Of a stretch of 64,000 nucleotides of DNA, positions 50,943 through 62,936 are shown piece by piece. The position numbers and the translations under genes are program-made. The stretch comes from Phalacrocorax aristotelis (lineage: Eukaryota; Chordata; Aves; Suliformes; Phalacrocoracidae). The stretch lies in NCBI RefSeq assembly GCF_949628215.1, contig NC_134286.1, positions 1,116,001-1,180,000 of the forward strand, read 5' to 3'. The number at the start of each line of letters is the position of its first letter. The first letter of the stretch is position 1. The notes under the pieces were generated by a model that saw nothing but the letters and a program-made list of their open reading frames with translations, made no database searches and had not been told where the DNA came from.

Positions 50943-52621
50943 ACTCACGTAACATCTGCAACTGGCTCAGTGATGTGAAATGGACAGCAAGAAGTTTGAC
51001 CTCTCTCCTCACCTGCTTCCTGGGTGCCGTGTTCTCCATGGACAAAAGGAAGTTCTCTTTCTACAAGCAAAGAGCGCATCTGGAAAAACTGAGCACAAGC
51101 TCAGAAGAAGAGCTGGTGGGAGTAAAGACACTGGGCAGAGGGGAAGAACAACCTCCCTGTAAACGTACCGCAGCGTGTTCCGTAACTTTTTATCTGATAT
51201 CCTTATTGCAAAGGAAATCTGTTTGTAAAGTTTGGCTGGGTTATTTTTATTGGTGGGTTTTGGTTTGGTTTTGTTTTTTTTTTTATTAGCTGGATAGTAA
51301 CGTGGTGTGTAATATTTTAAACATAGATTTTACTCTTTCTAAGAGCCCGTTTTAATAGGTGGCTTGTTTACTGTTTGGAATTAAGATTGTTGGGTTTTTT
51401 TTAATTTTGTTTTTAATTTGAGATCTGTTTTGATAGTTTGTGGCTACAATTGTTTGCATCTGCTTAGGTCACTTTCGTACTCCTAGATTTGCTCCTAGGT
51501 ACAGGGAACGTTTTTTCCTATGGAAAATTGCATTTTAACTGTGGAATATTACTTTTTAACATGCTAACACACATCCATTGCCACAGTTTGTAGGTGTTGT
51601 GGTAGGAAGTGCTTGCCACCCTGCGTAATGCTGGTTTCTCATGCACATTGCATGGCAGTTCTTCTAGGGTAACTTGCACCTAGCTCACAGGTTGTGTCCC
51701 CTCAGAAATTTTGAGTAGAACTGATTCATGTCTAGCAAAGTCCAGCAGCTGCCCTTAAAATAGGGGCGGGGGGGGTAGAGAAGGCAGAAAGGAGTCATGG
51801 GGTAACTTGCATTGATGCAGGACATGACATTAAGATTCCTCTTCTGCTTGCAGCAGCTACTCATCTACCTGACCCTTTATGAACACTGGACTTCTTCCTC
51901 CATTTTCTGCTTGTAGAATCTTAAAGCTGAACTAACTAGATGCATTTGAGTCCTTTGACAGCAAATTACAAAACTAGTGTCTGGTTAATCAAAAAACCTT
52001 TCCCCAAAATTCCTTTCTACACTGTTTTCCTAACTTCTTTGAGCAACTCTAATGTGGACAGCAGCTCCTGGTGTCACTGGTGTCAGTGGGATAGCCAGCT
52101 CTCCTTCGCTGATACCAAGTTTCTAACAGTCTACCACTAGCCCACACAAACCTGGAGCCTGCTGTAGTGATACAAAACCGTTGGGACTAGAAGAGGCCTG
52201 GAAGCGGGTAGAAAACCCGTTGTATAATATCACGTGATATTTCCTACCAGCACAATTACTTGAAAATTTTATTCAAGTTTTAGGAATCCAGGCTACCTAC
52301 AGGGTTTGTTCTCTCCAAAGTTTCTGAGCAAGTTTTGAGATCTTTTATATTCAAGAATCCAAGTTAATCTGATATTCTAAAGCCTACTAGATAACGCACA
52401 TTATCTATGCTAGCCTTGCTTAATTGGGTTTGTGCTTCATTGTCAAATCTTTTGAGTTGCAGAGGAGGATCTTGCTACCGAGTGTGTGTGTATGTGTAAA
52501 GCCTTCACAGTGTCGTTTCATTCCCATGCTTCTGTAACTGTTCTTTACCTCATGACCCTTTGTCTTTTTATCTTTTGAATTGCCTTTCGTCAAGTACATC
52601 TTATGCTAGCCCTTTCTAGTC

Positions 52622-52640
52622 TCTTTTTTTTTTTTTTTTT
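52622..52640 (+). repeat. HSF3: Poly-T run in HSF3 3'UTR
   Basis: An uninterrupted stretch of about 19 T's; a likely site of length variation. Confidence 0.8.
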
Positions 52641-53052
52641 GCTTCTTTTGTGAGACATGGGGCTGAAGAGCCTCAAGTTTTCGTGAGCTAAAGGGAGAGG
52701 GGGAAATGAGTGAACATCTGTCTTGGGTTCCACTTTTGTTTTTTTTCCATTTCTTCCCAAAGGCCTCAATTTTGTCAAGAGTGAAACAGTAAGAAACAGA
52801 CTTTTCTTCTGTGCTGGTTTGACAGCATAGTGGAGACAACAAAGTTCTCTGAGAGGCTGATCTTCTGTAACTCTGACTTCCTGAACAGGCTAGGCCGAAG
52901 TGTAGTTCCTGTAAGGGATTCCTGTCATGTTCTTCCATCATGGAGTCCTCTGATCTCAGTGCGTCTCACTGTCAGATACTTGATCTGATTGCGTAATAGT
53001 TTTTTAATACACTCTCTCTTAAGTTAAGAAACCAAGGCTTAAGAAAACTGCA

Positions 53053-53058
53053 AATAAA
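53053..53058 (+). terminator. HSF3: Candidate HSF3 poly(A) signal AATAAA
   Basis: Canonical hexamer followed within 10-35 nt by TGTGCATCTGTGTCTGG, a good GT-rich downstream element. It lies 2.1 kb after the HSF3 stop and is the first full signal on this strand. Confidence 0.6.
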
Positions 53059-54465
53059 CTTGTGCATCTGTGTCTGGTTTATGTACTGGTCTAGGAAGAG
53101 TCTGTGTTCATGCAGGTTTCCTAAGAACGATGGCAATGGGAAGACTGAAAAGCAAGGAAAACCCACATGCTGAAACAATTAAACTCAAGAACTGTGAAAC
53201 CATTTCCGTGTTTCTTGTACGTTGTTTTTGTGTGTGTTCCTGTGTGTGCCAATACTTCCCGAACCTGTTTACTGAATTTTCTAGAAAGGGGAGCTTTAAT
53301 GCTCTCTGGGGGCAGCTGCTGCTGGATCAAAAATAACTGCAATGCTAGGGTTAGCCTGGCACCTGTTTTCAGAGCTGTCAGCCCTATCTTAACCCATATT
53401 CAATATACTGTGGAATCAAAGCTTGAGAGAACGGGGCGTTACTGACAGTGCTGGGCCAGGCTGGCTTTGGGTATTTACTCGCTGCCTAGATGCAGGTAGC
53501 TTGCTGGGAGCCAGCCTTCACATTTAAGCAGTGAGTGGACTGCTACTGGGTTTTTTTCATAGGTGGTGATGTGAAAGCTCAAAATACTATGTTGGGTGCT
53601 AGTGAGAAGCGGACTTGTGCTGGAAAGCTCCCCAGTGAACGACCAAAAGTCGTGATGGATTGTGGGCTGTAAAATGGCAACTCCAGGAAGCTGCTGTTCA
53701 AACAGGTGCTGTGGTAACGAACACCACCGTGCCCTAAGCTCAGCAAAGCAAATGCTGCTGCCTCAAAGGAGCAAGTATCCTTGAGCCCTCCTATGTTACT
53801 CAGAGGAGCAGAGGGATCCTCTGAATAAGAAGTCTATTTAAACAGAAATCAACTGAAGTGAATGCATGGGAAGTGAAAGGGAGAGTAAGATGAAAGACAG
53901 GGCAAAAACAATTAGGACAAAGTAATGGGAAACTCTGGGTGCCCTGAGCTGCATTGCCAAGGCGTAGGAACCATCTGGCCCCTCTGATCATCTGCGGCTC
54001 TGTGCAAGAGTCCTGGAGGATGAAACGTCATTAAGTTGGTAAGAGTCCAGAAGTTTTGGGGATCCCAAGTTCCTCTGTTACCTGTTGCGGAAAAGGTTAA
54101 CAAAAGCTGTTCATTAGTAGTTATCTCTGTTCCCAGAGCTGGAGTATTTTCCTCCGTAGGAGCACCCAGTATACTCACTCACCTTTCTCCCCCTGCTGCC
54201 CCCATTTCTCCATCTCCCCCTATCCTCTCTATAACAAATGGATAAACTTTACATTGTAGCTTAGATCAGCAGTTGGTGTATTTATGCACAGACACTTACC
54301 ATCTCCTCTTTCCTCTTTAGGAAGGTGTGAGCAGCTGAAGTTCACGTACCATACAGGGTTAACTTAGATTCACTAGACTACAGGTGTTAAGGTTGGTTAT
54401 CAGACAAGTCTGAGTATCTTCTAATACTTATCTATGCCTTCTTCCTTTAACATTACTTCTATTCT

Positions 54466-54484
54466 GATTTATTTATTTATTTAT
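54466..54484 (+). repeat. (TTTA)n microsatellite
   Basis: Four to five TTTA units between HSF3 and VSIG4. Confidence 0.7.
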
Positions 54485-56037
54485 GCATTTGTTTAAAAAA
54501 GAAAACACATTACTGAAACCAACAGTTCTATTCCAGAGCCATTGCCCTAGTTTCTCCTCTATTTTTGCAACTGAGTTTCAACCATGTTCTGCAACTCTCC
54601 CTGGGTGTAATCTCACACAGAGGCAGTGTATAAGGTTGTCCAGGCTCCCTGTTGCTTGTTCATAGCTTGTGGTCCCGCATTGCAGAATCCCAGCCTCAGC
54701 CTTGTGCCCCCTGCTGTGACCGTGGCCACTCGGCTGCAGCTCTCGGCTCTTTCGTCATTGCTTCTCGTTGCTGGGGCACCCACACCAGCTCTTCCCGTAT
54801 CTCAGTCTTTTGTAATGCTCTGCTTGGTCAAAATTTGCTAGCACTCTGGAAAGTGTGCCAATAACAACCAACTACGATGTAAATTCTGCTGGGTTTTGTT
54901 TGGATTTTTTGTTTTTTACCACCCTTTACTTTTCCTTTTGGAGACAAGTTCATATTTCAGCTGGGATGGGACACCCGGTTTGCCAACTTGGGGGGCGGTC
55001 ACTTGGCCCAGAGACTGCACAGGTGCCCCTGCGCCTGTGTGTGGGGCCAGCCGCGCACCCGCCCTCTCCCGAAAAGCCATTTCTCACTGGGCTCTGCCAG
55101 CTACGCAAGGTGAAGCCACCGGTGCAAGTGTTCTTCATAGGCTCCAGTAAGAAAGGCCCTCAGCCCCGTAAGGTGTTGATTAAAACAACGTTTACTGGAG
55201 GTGACGTGAGAAGGAAACAGGGACCATCACAGATAGCCCTAGCATCAGGCAGACCTCTGATCCAGGCACGGCACGCTGTGCGGGGCCGTGCCGAGGTTAA
55301 CCGGCACTGTGGGCTTCACAGTTTTTGTAGATTTTCCCAGAAGTAAACAACAGTATTCATAATTTCCACCGCCAAGAAAAAGGAAGTTTATATGAAAACG
55401 TGCTGCTCTGCTTGGAGACGAGGAGAGGGAGGCGGCAGCGGCGCGGGGGGCCGCAGGGACATCCCCGCGTGAGCACGAGCCTGCAGGCAGGTACACCTGC
55501 AGCACACGGGCTGTGCGGCGCAGCCGGCCGCCTGGCTGCGGTCGCTGACCCTCAGCGTGCAGCCGCCTGGGGCTACGGTGCAGCTCGATGCACGACTGTT
55601 ACGTGACTACGGTTGCCTCACTATGATGCAAATTTCCTTTCTCCCCCAGCATCAATACGCACGGCTGCTGCTTTTACTTCTTGGTTTTAGTGTCCTGTGT
55701 GTGGGAAAGGTTGCTTCTCCTGGACTTTCACGTGCTGAGAATATACAGAACACATCCAGGCATGGCAAGCACAGCATGAGAAACTGAGAAGTGCCCCACA
55801 CATGCTTCTTTTGTAATCATTTTCATATGGTTCCAGACTGGTCCTCCCCGCACCGGCCGTGCTAGCCTAGCCACCCATTTTTATCTCGTACTGCTGTTTG
55901 CTTGCTAACACAGAGCTTTCCAGAGTACGAGAAAAACCTCTTTTGATCTGTCTGTCCTGGACTGTATGATGCCACCTCACACAGTCCATGCTCAGAATGC
56001 TTTGCTGTCTCTTAAAACAAGAGTGCTGTTTTGAAGC

Positions 56038-56086
56038 TATAATATATAAATACATATATACATATATACGTATATATACACACATC
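56038..56086 (+). repeat. (TA/CATA)n microsatellite
   Basis: Alternating TA with periodic CA and CG interruptions over about 50 bp in the HSF3-VSIG4 gap. Confidence 0.8.
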
Positions 56087-57797
56087 ATTTTTTTTGTCAA
56101 ACAGTTTGAGTTTTAGCTTCCTCGTTGGTATGTACCCTGCTAGGGGTAGGTTCCCTTATGACCTAGTCCGAGTCAGTTTAGGCTTCTGCCCTCCTGTCCA
56201 GCCAGCCATGTTCCCCAGGAAGGAGTTTCATTAATTTGAATTTAACATGTTCTTTTCTCTTCCTTTTTTGAACCAAGAAGTATGTGAACACTGTAACCCA
56301 CACAAGCTTTTCCTGCTTCTCCCCATCCCGGTGGCTGCAGATTGGAGTTGCAGCTCACGGAAAATTTCTGATGGAGGAATACAGAGCTACAAGGGAGAAG
56401 CACGTGAAATCAGGTCCCAAAATCTCTTGAAATCTCTGCTTTTACTCAGCCTTATCAAGTAGGATATCAAGTAGCATTTAGACCTTAAGCTGGTTAGGTG
56501 CCCTCTTTAATTACAGGCATAACTGCAAATACAGTTGATGGTAAGAAATTGATTAACAGATGATTCTCTAGGCTGAGACTGATAAACAACCACAAGGATA
56601 TAAAGATTTTCTAACCAAATAAAGGCATGAAAATTGTGTTTAATAAAATCACCAGCTTCAGGGAAACAGCGATCAGAATGTTATAACCTGAAAAGGACCA
56701 AATCCAAACTCCTATCAATAACATTGTCTTAATTAGGTCAATATTAATAACAAGTAGTCAAAAAAATCGCACTTCTATATGCATATATGCTTTTAAGCAC
56801 CATTGTTTTGCAGAATGATCTGTCAATGGCTCTAAATTAAGACTATATGTAAAAGCAAGCAATCACAACGACAGCAAAGACCTCAAAAGAAAAGGAACAC
56901 GATAATATCAGAGCTCCCAGGGCTGTACACACAAGACTCCTGCTTTTAATGTTAAATTACACTATAACCTAATGAAGCTGCTTACAAATGACAATGTAGG
57001 TGGAGCCATCTTTAAGCCATATATAAGACTATAAGAAATATTTTTTCCCCCACATTGCCACCACTTCAGAATCGGGTGTGCAGCACTGATTGCTCTGGTA
57101 CTCTGTACTGTGCCTCTACAGATGCAAACATTGTCTCACTGTCCTTAAAGGAGGGTTGTACTTTAGAATACGGTCTAGGATTTTGTTGACTGCGTTTCAT
57201 TAGTCTGGTTCCTTGCATTGGAGGACTGTATGTTGAATTTGGATGCAACAACAGCAAAGTCCTCATACCAATTTAGCTGAATACAATGAAGCAGAAGAGA
57301 TTTCTGTGATTAGGGCATAAGAAAAATTAAAAGCTGCAGAAGACAGAAGAAGACATGCAAAATCTCTTCAAGAAAATGTTTCAGTAGAGACAGATACTTC
57401 TCCTAGGCAGGTCTAGTGCTCAATTACTTAATAATACAGATTAACGCTAACATTACCTTTAATAAATAATAACACATCTCGTTACAGTTAAGAAGTCGTG
57501 ATTTGATAGTCTCAAAGACTTCCTACTTCGGTAAGTTCCTGCTTTTTTCTCTCTAGGCAGATAATTATTTAGCAGTTTCCAAAGTAGTCTGCAGGAAATG
57601 CAGGTGCCTACGGCCCTAATTCATGCTTTGAATTGAATGCAATTAATCAATTGAACCAAGCAGCTAAATTGCTACTTGAGAAAGGAGGATCAATCGGTGA
57701 CACAGAGTAGGATGGACAAGGCCAGGTGCCTGCAGCTCTAGGAAATTATTTGGTTTTGGGTTTGTACACCTAAACTCTCCACCTCTCAAATGGGATA

Positions 57798-57856
57798 TAA
57801 TGGTATAGTATATTTCATTTGGAAGGGACCTAAAATGATCATCTGTCTCACACCAG
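57798..57856 (-). mobile_element. Worn CR1 LINE 3'-end fragment
   Basis: TTTGGAAGGGACCTAAAATGATCATCTGTC resembles the reverse complement of the CR1 3' end (split here: TTTGGAAGGGACC, then ATGATCATCTG). It is old and diverged, in the gap between HSF3 and VSIG4. Confidence 0.55.
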
Positions 57857-58249
57857 TAATGTAAAGATTTAGGGTGTTTCATGAATCTTAATTTAAAACA
57901 CAGTGGTGAGCTCCATAGGAAAACTGGTAAGAAAAGGAATAGTAAGGGCCTTGGTTAGCTCCTTAAGAGTACTCCCTCGGATCTTCTTGTATGTAACATG
58001 CAAGTTAAAAATTGTTATTTAGAAAGCAATGTAAGGAGGAAAAGAGGAAGAAATAGGTGTTTAGGAAAAAAAAGAAACAAAGGAACCAGTTTTTTTAAAG
58101 TTGAATTAAAAAATAGAAGGGGAAAAAAGCATACTCAGCAGGAAATAGGAAAGAGAGTAGAAGTCATTCTTAAAGTTTCTTCTTTTTACCCTCCCTTAGG
58201 ACTTCTGTTCTGCCCACACCTCTGACAGTCATCACTGAGACACTTTTTT

Positions 58250-58399
58250 CTGAAAAAGAGGAAGGAAAAAACATCAGCAGCTGTCCTGGGTTCTCAGTGA
58301 CAAAGTGAGCGAAGAAAGGGAAGTGTTTCTGACTTCTCTGCTGACCTGGAGAGAGCAGGACTGCTGTGCCTGGCAGGGAGAAGCTGCAGCCCGGGGAGG
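58250..58399 (+). promoter_or_regulatory. VSIG4: Probable VSIG4 promoter/5'UTR with PU.1/ETS-type sites
   Basis: No TATA box is visible. AAAAAGAGGAAG at 58253-58264 fits the PU.1 consensus and AAAGGGAAGTG at 58315-58325 is a second ETS-type site, within 150 bp of the start codon. TATA-less promoters with purine-rich PU.1 sites are typical of myeloid genes, which suits a macrophage receptor. Function is inferred from motif and position. Confidence 0.45.
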
Positions 58400-61300
58400 A
58401 TGGGAATGCTGGTGAGAGCAGCTGTGCTTCTAAGTCCCCTTCTCTTCTGCAATGGTGAGTCTCTGGAAAGGTCTCCTGCTTGGGGCAGTTCCTTCCCTGG
58501 CGCTGGTGTGTCTGCGGGTCTCGGTGCAGTCTGCTTTGCAAATGGAAACATGGCAAAAAGGCCAACATCTCTGCATGCTGCTGGCTGGGTGCTCAGCTCT
58601 TTCAAATCTTTCAAATGCGCCGTGGAGCGCAGCGGTGCACGGAGGCTGCGGAAGCGCTGCCCACACACTCAGAGCGCAAAGACCCCTGGTGCTTGGCGAC
58701 AGTTGTTTCACAGAGCACAGCGAGCGGCCCAGCGCAAGGGGTCTGGCCAGGGCTCGTGTTCCCAGGAAAGGGGAGGTCTGGAAATTGGGAGAAAAGGTTT
58801 AAGAAGTGTCTATGGAAGAATAGGTTTAGCCCTAAGAGTGACAAAAATGTACTGGGACAAAGGCAATGGACCTAATTTTTTAGGAAAATTTAAAAAGTTT
58901 TAGACTTCTTTGATCCATTAAGTTGCTTAAATTCAGCTTCATCTGAAAAAGCAGTGTCTTTCGGAAGAGCAAATGGTTTGCTGTTAACGTGCAGCGCTTT
59001 CCAGGAAAGCCCAGAGGGTGACGTTGGGTGGCAGGGGCAGATGCCAGCTGTGACCAGGGAGCTGCGCAACTCGGGCTTGAGACAAGCTCCTTCCCTCAGC
59101 CCTAAGCTGTCTGCTAATCCTGATCCTACGCTCTGCCTGGTGTTCACTTGACTGCAGGTAAGCCCCAGGCAGAGCATGAGAGCCAAACTGCGCTCGTAGC
59201 ACACGGCAGTGCCCTGGCAATCAGCTGTCTCCCATCTGCCTTCCTCATGCCACGCTGCTTTTTTATTAGCCCATCCCTGAACAGACCATCCCTCGTCATC
59301 TCCACTGACCACCCCTGCATTTGATTTGGTGGCTTCTACCTGCCGATGCTCTCACCATCGCTTCATCACCCAGGAGCTGCCTTCACCGTGATAGCTTTTT
59401 TAAAAATTTTCTTTATCCATTCTTCCTGCAGCTTTTCTGAACCTGACTGGCCCCAGTGAGCTTGAAGGTGTGTGGAAGGGATCTACCATCCTGCCATGTG
59501 CCTACGTGCCTGTGAAGGACCTGGTGCAGCAAACGCTCACGTGGACTGTGGTACACGACCAGAGCTCTGGCACCATCTTTCGGAGGGATGATTCTGGTGA
59601 CCACGTTCTCCTGTCTGAGTACAGGGGCAGGGTCAGTGTCCTGAAGGACGCCCCAGGGAATGTGTCTCTCCACATCCTCAACCTGGAGATCTCTGACAGG
59701 GGAACCTACACTTGCCAGGTCACCTGGAAAGCCAGCAACAACACGCTGATAGCAAAAGAGATCACCACTAAAGTGGACGTTGTCAAAGGTAAAACCAAGA
59801 AGGAAGGTGTGCAGGGGTGGAAGGCTTGGCTTGGGCAGGCTTTTAGGGATTGAATAGACCGAGTAGGCAGTGACCATCCACTTCCAATGCAGGAGTGTTT
59901 TGCTGAGCAGTGTCAGATTCCAGCAAGAAGCAGCAAATGGCTCAGAGAGAGGAATTCTGCCCAGGATACTGTGCCCTGCAGTGCGGGGGCCGGGGGAGGA
60001 TTTGTGGCCTCTCACCAACTTGTCCCTGGCTCTACCTGTATCCAATGGCTCAATGTTTCCAAGGGACACACACTAGAAGGGAAGTCCTTGGGATGTTGCA
60101 TTGCTTTTCTTTGACCAAACTTCATCAGTACGTGCCCGATCTCCCTTTCCCTTTCCCTGGGCAGTGGTGATTATAGAGGAACGGAGATGGCATCAACCCA
60201 ACAGAGCAGGCCTTGTATGATATGGCAGTAACAATTGTGGCAGAGCTGGTATAAACCTGGCTTTAAGCACAGGTGAACTGAGCTTAACCTGCGCAGAGAG
60301 GTGATGAGAGTGCAGTGCCCCTCCTCCTCCTGGGAAAGCACCAAAAGCCAGAGCAAAAACTGCCATGGCGGGGGGGGACCTTCCCCACCGCAGCCAGGGC
60401 CAGCGTGACCCAGGCCCAACCTGCTTTGTCTTCCAGTTGCAGCGACCAAGCCCGTCATCAGGGCCAGCGAGCCGGGGCTGACTTTCGCGCCAGGAGCCAG
60501 GACCAGCCTGACGTGCGTGGCCAGCGGGTCCCCCCCCATCAGCTACCGCTGGTTCAGGAGCGGCCCAGGGGGCGAAGCCCTGCTCCTGAGCAGCCAGGCC
60601 AAGCTGGCGTGGGACAGCCTGCAGCCCTCCGACACTGGCACGTACTTCTGTGAGGCAGAAAACAGGGTTGGGGCCAGGGCTGTGCAGCAGAGCGACGCCG
60701 TCGAGCTGACGGTGAGAGGTGAGTCCCCGGCCTACAGCCGCACGAGGCTGAGGCAGCGAGCTCCCTCTTTCACAGCTCCATCAGACCTGTATAACACTAA
60801 ATACAAACCGTGTCTTGACTGCCACGCAACGAGGAAGCCACAGGGGTTGGCGTCCTTTCTGCTTCAGAGCATGTCTGATCGCAGCAGGGGTCAGGAAAAC
60901 ATTCCCCGTGCCCCCCTGGGACCAGGACCCTGCAGGATGGGAGCCCGGCTCTGGCCGTGCCTTGCTCTTACCGGGCTTGTGCTGCGGAGGGGTGGGGGAA
61001 ACAGCCTGAGGCCCCGTCTCTCCCACAGAGAGCCCGGTCACACGGCAGCCCAGCCCCGAGGCCGGCAGGCCCCAGCCCACCCCCCGAGGCGATGTGCCCC
61101 AGCGAGTGCCCACAGGTAAGCGGCCTGGGCTGCCGGGGAAGGGCTGTTCCACCCTGCCGAGGGCTTGCAGGGCTGCGCTGCGTGTGTGTGTCCCTGCTCG
61201 TCCTCCCCCTGACAGCCCCTCGCCCACCTGGCTCTGAACCGGTGCCCTAGCATGAGCCAGCCAGACCGGTGGCACGTACCTCTTGCTGAGAGGCTGCGGC

Positions 61301-62874
61301 CGTAAAGACAACCGGCAGAGCCTCTTAACGCATTTGAGGCTAACGGAGGCCTTGTACAGAGCCACGGCTGCAATGAAAAACATCACACTATTTCAGCCAT
61401 AACCTTTGTTCCACTGGGAGCTCAGTGGGCTTTGCCTCTTTCAAAGGTCACTGTGTGCTATCTGTGCTTGGCTCTCGGATCACAGGCTTCATGACTCTGC
61501 TGTGTTGCTCTAGGTACCCAGGGGACTCGCCTGTCCCTGCCCCTGGTCATCCTGATTGCTGTGGTTTGCAGTGCTGTGGTTTTCCTTCTTGTCTTTATTA
61601 TCATTTGCATTAGAAAGCCCAAAGAAGGTGAGTGGAGTGTTCTGCAAAATTTGAACGAGTTGTGTATGCCCAGCTTGGTTTTACCTTTGAGGGATTTTGG
61701 GGATGGGGCTGGTACTGTGCTTGCAGCTACTGGTAGCCGCTCCAGCACCTGCATCATACCAGCAGTCAATCAAGACGAGCATGGATCAAAATAGGTGGTG
61801 GAAGATGTAAAGAGGTAGAGGAGCCCCTTTTCCTTAGGGAAAACCAGCTGCAGCAGGGGAGCACCTGCCCGGCTTCGCCGCAGGAAGCAGCCCCTGCATC
61901 GTTCCTCTTCACGCTGGTTCCAGGGGGGTCTCTGGCCCTGCCTCCCCGGGCCGCCCATGGGGCTCGGCTTCTCCGCCACGCTGTCCTCTGCTCCGCCATG
62001 GTTATTGGGGATGGGTGTTTCCCCCGGGTCCTCACAGGCATCCCATGGCTCTCCGTTCTCGACCGAGTTTGTGATCATCTCTGTTAAGGTATCTAGTAGC
62101 CAGTCAATCTTGTCCTGCGACTTTAAAATACCTGCTTGCACCAGCTGCTGTTTAATACTTCCCTTAGTACCTGGTGGAAAAGAGGTCATCATTAATTCTC
62201 CCTATTCAAAACAAATGCATTTCCTTTCTAGTCTTCAGACGTAGGATCTATTTACTGAATACTTCTCTCCTTTCTGCACTAACACTACAAAACTCCTGCC
62301 CAAATGCTCTCTCGGAGTGCCCTTTCCCACCAGCAGCACTCAGCAGTGTACAGAGAAGACACTGGGGTTTCACTTTGGGGTTTTTTAATGCTGATGGCCA
62401 TAGTTTTATCCTTGTCCCTTTGTTTCTTTAATTACCTTTCTAAAACTCCATGCTACCAATTAATAGTAATCATTATCAAATATTTCTTTTGCCTTTTTTT
62501 TAAATGAAATCCAAAATAATCTCTTTCTAAATGGTTCTTTATTGAACTTCCTGTGAATAGGAAAACTGTGGGAACTGGGAACTTCTAGTTTCTAAACTCA
62601 ACTTTACCTTTGACCTTGGGCCAGTTATTTTGACACAGTTGTGTTACAGCTGGGATATGGGTTGTTTTCATTTTCTTGGACTGAACCCTGGGAATAGGAG
62701 TCATCATCCACCTAACATGATCTCTAAGGTTCCTATTTTTATTCTGTCTTCAGAGATCACTTTTTTATATCAAGAAGAGACAGTAGAAATTATTTTTTGA
62801 GACTATAAATGCAAATTATTGATACACATTTCTGATTTTCTTTTCCAGTTCAAGTCTATGAAGTAAAAGAGTGA
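58400..62874 (+). CDS. VSIG4: V-set and Ig domain-containing protein 4 (CRIg), complement receptor
   Basis: A macrophage surface receptor that binds C3b and iC3b and dampens T cells (family knowledge). Exons: 58400-58454, 59432-59788, 60437-60718, 61029-61115, 61514-61627 and 62849-62874, all joined in phase 1. The product is about 306 residues. A signal peptide spans residues 1-18. The V-set domain has C41 and C113, with WKGSTILPC, RDDSGDH and YTCQVTW as in mammalian VSIG4. The C2-set domain has C164 and C209, with GSPPISYRW and GTYFC. A proline-rich stalk covers about 232-261 and the membrane helix about 267-293. The tail RKPKEVQVYEVKE ends at TGA 62872-62874. The tail is much shorter than in human VSIG4, and exon 6 may also splice onward. 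Confidence 0.88.
61770..62192 (-). other. Unexplained 140-codon open frame, antisense in VSIG4 intron 5
   Basis: Minus-strand frame starting ATG-ATG and ending TGA at 61770-61772. Its first half looks protein-like, with an amphipathic stretch (IKQQLVQAGILKSQDKIDWL) followed by acidic and proline-rich sequence. A good acceptor (CTCTTTTCCACCAG) ends at 62171, in frame with the codons that follow, so it could be a last exon of an antisense gene. I do not recognise the family. Chance cannot be excluded at this GC content. Confidence 0.25.
62600..62745 (-). mobile_element. Possible MIR-like SINE fragment in VSIG4 intron 5
   Basis: TTTGACCTTGGGCCAGTTA near the left end and GATCTCTAAGGTTCC at the right end match two landmarks of an antisense MIR at about the right spacing. 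The middle is not recognisable. Confidence 0.4.
62849..62874 (+). CDS. VSIG4: VSIG4 exon 6: short tail, stop overlaps a possible splice donor
   Basis: After the acceptor TTTTCCAG (62848) the frame reads VQVYEVKE and stops at TGA. The last codons also form AAAGA|GTGAGT, a good donor at 62870/62871. An AATAAA lies only 57 nt past the stop, which favours termination here. If the donor is used, downstream acceptors at 63298 or 63335 would add 42 or 74 residues, neither of which I can match to a VSIG4 tail. Confidence 0.5.
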
Positions 62875-62930
62875 GTATAATCCTTTGCCTAACATGTTGA
62901 TGAGTCTTTGGGGACTGTATCAGAGCAGGA

Positions 62931-62936
62931 AATAAA
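62931..62936 (+). terminator. VSIG4: Candidate VSIG4 poly(A) signal AATAAA
   Basis: Canonical hexamer 57 nt after the exon-6 stop, followed by GGTGCTAGTTAGCTGT, a moderately GT-rich element. It would produce a very short 3'UTR and supports the short-tail form. Confidence 0.45.

Larger units (their letters stand above)
50943..53075 (+). other. HSF3: HSF3 3'UTR
   Basis: AT-rich, non-coding, with T-runs near 51,270-51,290 and 52,622-52,640. I find no earlier AATAAA than the one at 53053, followed by GT-rich sequence, so the last exon would be about 2.46 kb. I see no other gene here. Confidence 0.55.
53076..58249. other. Intergenic DNA between HSF3 and VSIG4
   Basis: No gene recognised. A GC-rich stretch near 55,390-55,600 (GGCGGCAGCGGCGCGG and following) holds several CpGs but is short. 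The longest open frame (54855-55346, plus) has no recognisable domain. Two microsatellites and one CR1 scrap are listed separately. Confidence 0.65.

Noticed and set aside
54855-55346. 163-codon plus-strand open frame between HSF3 and VSIG4
   Set aside because: No recognisable domain, no Kozak or splice support, and biased composition; probably chance.
60781-61386. 201-codon minus-strand open frame opposite VSIG4
   Set aside because: Antisense of VSIG4 exon 4 and GC-rich introns; Arg/Pro/Gly-rich with no family resemblance.
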